Below are positions 3,557 through 6,355 of a DNA stretch of 6,355 nt, piece by piece. Position 1 is the stretch's first letter. Each line of letters begins with the position of its first letter. The DNA is taken from assembly GCA_023460875.1 (NCBI GenBank), contig JAEWOQ010000031.1, positions 1 to 6,355 of the forward strand, given 5' to 3'. This DNA comes from Pseudomonadota bacterium (GTDB lineage: Bacteria; Myxococcota_A; Polyangia; Polyangiales; Polyangiaceae). Under the pieces are notes generated by a model. It had not been told where the DNA came from and made no database searches. It saw only the letters and a list, made by a program, of their open reading frames with translations. The translations under genes were made by a program, and so were the position numbers.

Positions 3557-6355
3557 CGCGACTCGTGTAACCCGCTCGGCGATCCTCGTCCAGAGCGACC
3601 GCGCCGACGCGCGACCGTCGACGCCTCCACCTCGAGGCGCTTCATCATTTTCTGCAACCCGAACCGGGACAGACCGAGCAGCTCCGCGGCGCGCGTCTGG
3701 TTGCCCTCCGTCCTGCGTAGGGCCGTCTCCACCAGCTCCCTTTCCAGGGCATCGACCCGGGTGCGCAGGTGTAACGTGTCGGGAGCTCGGGGCAGCTCCG
3801 CGACCGCCTGGATCTCGGGGCTCAGGTGCTCGAGCCCGACGAGCCCCTCCGTCAGCACCAGCAGGCGCCGCACCTCGTTCTCCAGCTGGCGGATGTTTCC
3901 CGGCCACTCGTAGCGCAGCATCGCGCCGAGCGCGTCCGGGGCGAGCTGGAGGCCGCGCCCAGCGCCGTGGAGCTCCGCGAAGCGACGCACGAGCAGAGGC
4001 AGGTCCGCCGCGCGCTCCCGCAGAGGAGGGACCCGCAGGGCGATCACGTTCAGGCGATAAAAGAGGTCTTCCCGGAAGAAGCCGGCCTCCACGCGCTCGC
4101 GCAGGTTCCGATGGGTGGCCGCGACCACCCGCACGTCCACGGCGCGCGCCCGCTCGGAGCCGACCGGGCGGATTTCACCGTTTTGCAGCACACGCAGGAG
4201 CTTCGTCTGCATGGCCGGCGGCATCTCCGCGATTTCGTCGAGGAACAGGGTGCCCCCGTGGGCGACCTCGAACAGGCCCGCCCGCTGACGGGCGGCGCCC
4301 GTGAAAGCCCCCCGGGTGTGGCCGAACAGCGTGGACTCCAGGAGCGGCTCGGGGATGGCCGCACAGTTCTCCGCGACGAAGGCCTTGCCCTTGCGGGGAC
4401 CATTGTCGTGGATGGCGCGCGCGATGAGCTCCTTGCCGCTGCCCGACTCCCCCTGCACGAGCACGGGGACCTCCGAAGCCGCCACCCGATCGACCACCCG
4501 CAGCAGCGCGAGGACGGGTTCGCTCTGCCCCACGATGGCGGAGTAGTCCCCGCGGGTCTCTCGGGAGCGATCGAGCTCGCGCTCTGCGAGCTCCAGCTCC
4601 ACCTCCCGACGGGCGAGCTGCGCGGCCATGCGCGCCTCCGCGCGCTGGGCTCGTCGCGCCGCGCGTCGGAGCCGGAGCTGATCGCGTGCGTCGGCGATGG
4701 CGACGGCGGCGAGGGTGGCGACGAGCTTCACCCACGCCAGCTCCGCGGCGCCGAAGGCTCCCCGCCGCACCCGATCGTCCAGGTACACGACCCCTTGTGT
4801 CTCCCCCCGCGCGATCAGAGGGACCGCCAGCACGCTGCGCAGCTTCAACGCGTGAACGCTGCGATGCAGATCCGAGAGCTCCCCCGCCGCGTCGACGGCG
4901 CCCACGGGGGCCCCGCGCTCGAGCGCCCGCCGCGCCAAGGTGTGGCTCAGCTCCAGCTGCGCTCCCTGGAGATCCCCTCGCGCCAGGTTGCGGGCCGCGC
5001 GCACCACGAGACGTTCCTCCTCCCCGGTCGCTCCCTTCGCGGCAGGTGAGACGGGAGGCGCCCGCAGCAGCAGCAAGCCGCGCTCCACCCCGGTCCAGAG
5101 CAGGAGGGCGTCGAGCACCTGCTCGAGGAGAGGCTTGAGGCGCTCCCGGCTGCCGAGGCTCCGCACGAGCCGCTCGATCTCCTGGAGCTGCTCCGCCGCA
5201 AAGCGGCTCCCCTCCGGGGCCGACGCCAAGGCGACCCAGTCCAGGGCCTGTGCGTGTCGCTGGAGCTCCTCGGGGGTGCCCACCAAGAGCTCCCGAGCCG
5301 CGGCGCGAGCGCTGGAGAGGAGACGGCGAGCGTCCTCACTTCGCCCCAAGCCGACGGCCAGGCGCGCACCGCGAGCAAAGGCCGGGCCCCGGACGACCCC
5401 TAGGTCTGCCACCGAAGCCAGGGCGAGCAGCGCTTCGAGGATCCCATCCACGCGCCCCATCGCGCCGCTGACTCTGCGCCCTTCGAGGGCAGCGTGGGCC
5501 CGAGCCCCCCACCATTCGAGGCGGACCTCCGGGGAGGCGTTCCCGGCGGCGGTGTCGAGCTCCGCCAGGTCGACATCGAAGCCGTGGGCGAGGAGCCGCG
5601 CGCCGACGCGCAGTCGGTCGTCCGCCGATCCTCGCGCGAGGCCGCGCGCGGCTTCTTCGGCGTGAGACGCAGCGACGGCGGGGAGGGAGGTGAGTCCATC
5701 GGCCAGGGACAGGTGCACGTAGCTGGCGCAAGTCGCGTCCCCTGCCGCCCGCGCGCGCCAGAGCGCCTCCTCAGCCACCTCCACGAGCTCGCTCTCCGCA
5801 CCCAGGAGCGCGTACCCGGCGGCGCGAGCCAAGGCCGCCCTGGCTGCATCCCCCTGCCGCTCCAGTGCCTCGAACAACAACGTCGCGCGCTCCGCCGCCG
5901 GGAGCGCTACGCGCAGCTCGCCCCGATCGGTCGCCGCCGCGGCCACGCCGGTCAGATAGGTCGCCTCCTCGAGCAGCGCCCCTGCTCGTTCGGCGCGGAG
6001 CGCGGCGCGTTGAAAGGCCGCGAGCGCCGCGCCCGGGCGCGCCTCCGCGTGACAGAGCAGACCTTCTACCCCCTCGAGTCGGGCGAGCTGTTCCTCATTG
6101 ATGGCGAGGCTGCGGGCCTCCTCCAGGCGCGCCCGCGCCTCGGCGACGTCGCCTCGGGCCAGAGCGACGAGAGCCTGCGTCTCCAGCAGCGGCGCCGTGG
6201 GCGGGTGCCCTTGCATGTGCGCCTCCGCCTCCAGCACGTTGCCCGCGTCCAGGAGCTCCCGCCCTTCTTGGGCAGCGCGCAGCGAGCCGAGCTCCCCGCC
6301 AGCGTCCTGCAGCGCCGCGAGCTCGGCGGCGGCCGCGGCGAGACTGCCCAAGCGG
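3553..6355 (-). CDS. Sigma-54-dependent enhancer-binding protein with helical repeats, GAF, AAA+ and Fis-type HTH, 5'-partial
   Basis: The reading frame runs off the right edge and stops with TGA at 3555-3553. A TTG at 6351 is the outermost start candidate, but the protein probably begins beyond the window. Numbered from that TTG (932 residues), residues 1-395 are Ala/Leu/Arg-rich paired helices of TPR type. A GAF domain follows (about 400-555), then a charged coiled coil (556-600). The sigma-54 AAA+ module (604-845) is complete: Walker A GESGSGKE (634-641), sigma-54-contacting GAFTGA (681-686), Walker B GTLFLDEI (700-707), arginine fingers in FREDLFYRLN (R760, R766) and sensor II in WPGNIRQLEN (816-825). 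A Fis-type helix-turn-helix (GNQTRAAELLGLSRFGLQKMMKRL, about 883-906) and a basic Ser/Gly/Arg tail end the protein. It should hydrolyse ATP to open promoters held by sigma-54 RNA polymerase. There is no receiver domain in the visible part, so control is probably by ligand or protein binding to the GAF or repeats; myxobacterial relatives often carry an N-terminal Ser/Thr kinase, which could lie off the window. It is the first visible gene of the operon with dam. Confidence 0.93.
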   Translation of the reverse strand, partial: RLGSLAAAAAELAALQDAGGELGSLRAAQEGRELLDAGNVLEAEAHMQGHPPTAPLLETQALVALARGDVAEARARLEEARSLAINEEQLARLEGVEGLLCHAEARPGAALAAFQRAALRAERAGALLEEATYLTGVAAAATDRGELRVALPAAERATLLFEALERQGDAARAALARAAGYALLGAESELVEVAEEALWRARAAGDATCASYVHLSLADGLTSLPAVAASHAEEAARGLARGSADDRLRVGARLLAHGFDVDLAELDTAAGNASPEVRLEWWGARAHAALEGRRVSGAMGRVDGILEALLALASVADLGVVRGPAFARGARLAVGLGRSEDARRLLSSARAAARELLVGTPEELQRHAQALDWVALASAPEGSRFAAEQLQEIERLVRSLGSRERLKPLLEQVLDALLLWTGVERGLLLLRAPPVSPAAKGATGEEERLVVRAARNLARGDLQGAQLELSHTLARRALERGAPVGAVDAAGELSDLHRSVHALKLRSVLAVPLIARGETQGVVYLDDRVRRGAFGAAELAWVKLVATLAAVAIADARDQLRLRRAARRAQRAEARMAAQLARREVELELAERELDRSRETRGDYSAIVGQSEPVLALLRVVDRVAASEVPVLVQGESGSGKELIARAIHDNGPRKGKAFVAENCAAIPEPLLESTLFGHTRGAFTGAARQRAGLFEVAHGGTLFLDEIAEMPPAMQTKLLRVLQNGEIRPVGSERARAVDVRVVAATHRNLRERVEAGFFREDLFYRLNVIALRVPPLRERAADLPLLVRRFAELHGAGRGLQLAPDALGAMLRYEWPGNIRQLENEVRRLLVLTEGLVGLEHLSPEIQAVAELPRAPDTLHLRTRVDALERELVETALRRTEGNQTRAAELLGLSRFGLQKMMKRLEVEASTVARRRGRSGRGSPSGLHESR

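Noticed and set aside
3557..3907. Extension of the methyltransferase frame upstream of the ATG at 3556
   Set aside because: The extra residues are Gly/Arg/Ala-rich and overlap the HTH coding region of the regulator. The ATG at 3556 gives normal Dam length and a 4-bp ATGA overlap.
3826..5049. Long open + strand frame (407 codons) opposite the enhancer-binding protein
   Set aside because: It lies entirely over the AAA+ and GAF coding region, whose motifs are intact. Its own product shows only a mirrored, low-complexity composition.

Overview
The window is GC-rich (roughly 70% by eye), about 98% coding and free of any mobile-element signature. Its content suggests a myxobacterium (Myxococcota, Polyangia-like): a DUF4340 protein, an enhancer-binding protein with a long helical-repeat and GAF front half, and a membrane-anchored protein with a domain resembling the AgmX/PglI C-terminal type plus an SH3b domain. 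The taxonomic call is an inference from gene content and composition; there is no rRNA or other marker here.

Layout. On the + strand, positions 1-1277 hold the 3' part of a DUF4340-type protein built of three similar modules; its beginning, where a membrane anchor would be expected, lies off the window. A 72-bp convergent gap (1278-1349) contains nested inverted repeats. Everything else is on the - strand, read from right to left: a sigma-54 enhancer-binding protein (6355 to 3553, 5' end off the window), a Dam-type DNA adenine methyltransferase (3556 to 2666), a single-pass membrane protein with an SH3b domain (2669 to 1776), a 45-bp gap with a perfect dyad and a -10-like box, and a small conserved-looking protein of unknown function (1730 to 1350).

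How the genes may work together. The regulator, methyltransferase and SH3b protein are joined by two 4-bp ATGA stop/start overlaps (3553-3556 and 2666-2669), so they almost certainly share one mRNA and are translationally coupled. The methyltransferase has all catalytic motifs and no restriction endonuclease beside it, so it looks like an orphan. GATC sites are common in the window rather than avoided. The small gene may be read through from this operon or start from its own promoter; its -10-like box sits so close to the GTG that a leaderless transcript is plausible. The DUF4340 gene belongs to a separate transcription unit arriving from the left. Families are recognised from motifs alone; no database search was possible. 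No tRNA, rRNA, CRISPR array, insertion sequence or origin was seen, and no gene-free stretch exceeds 72 bp.
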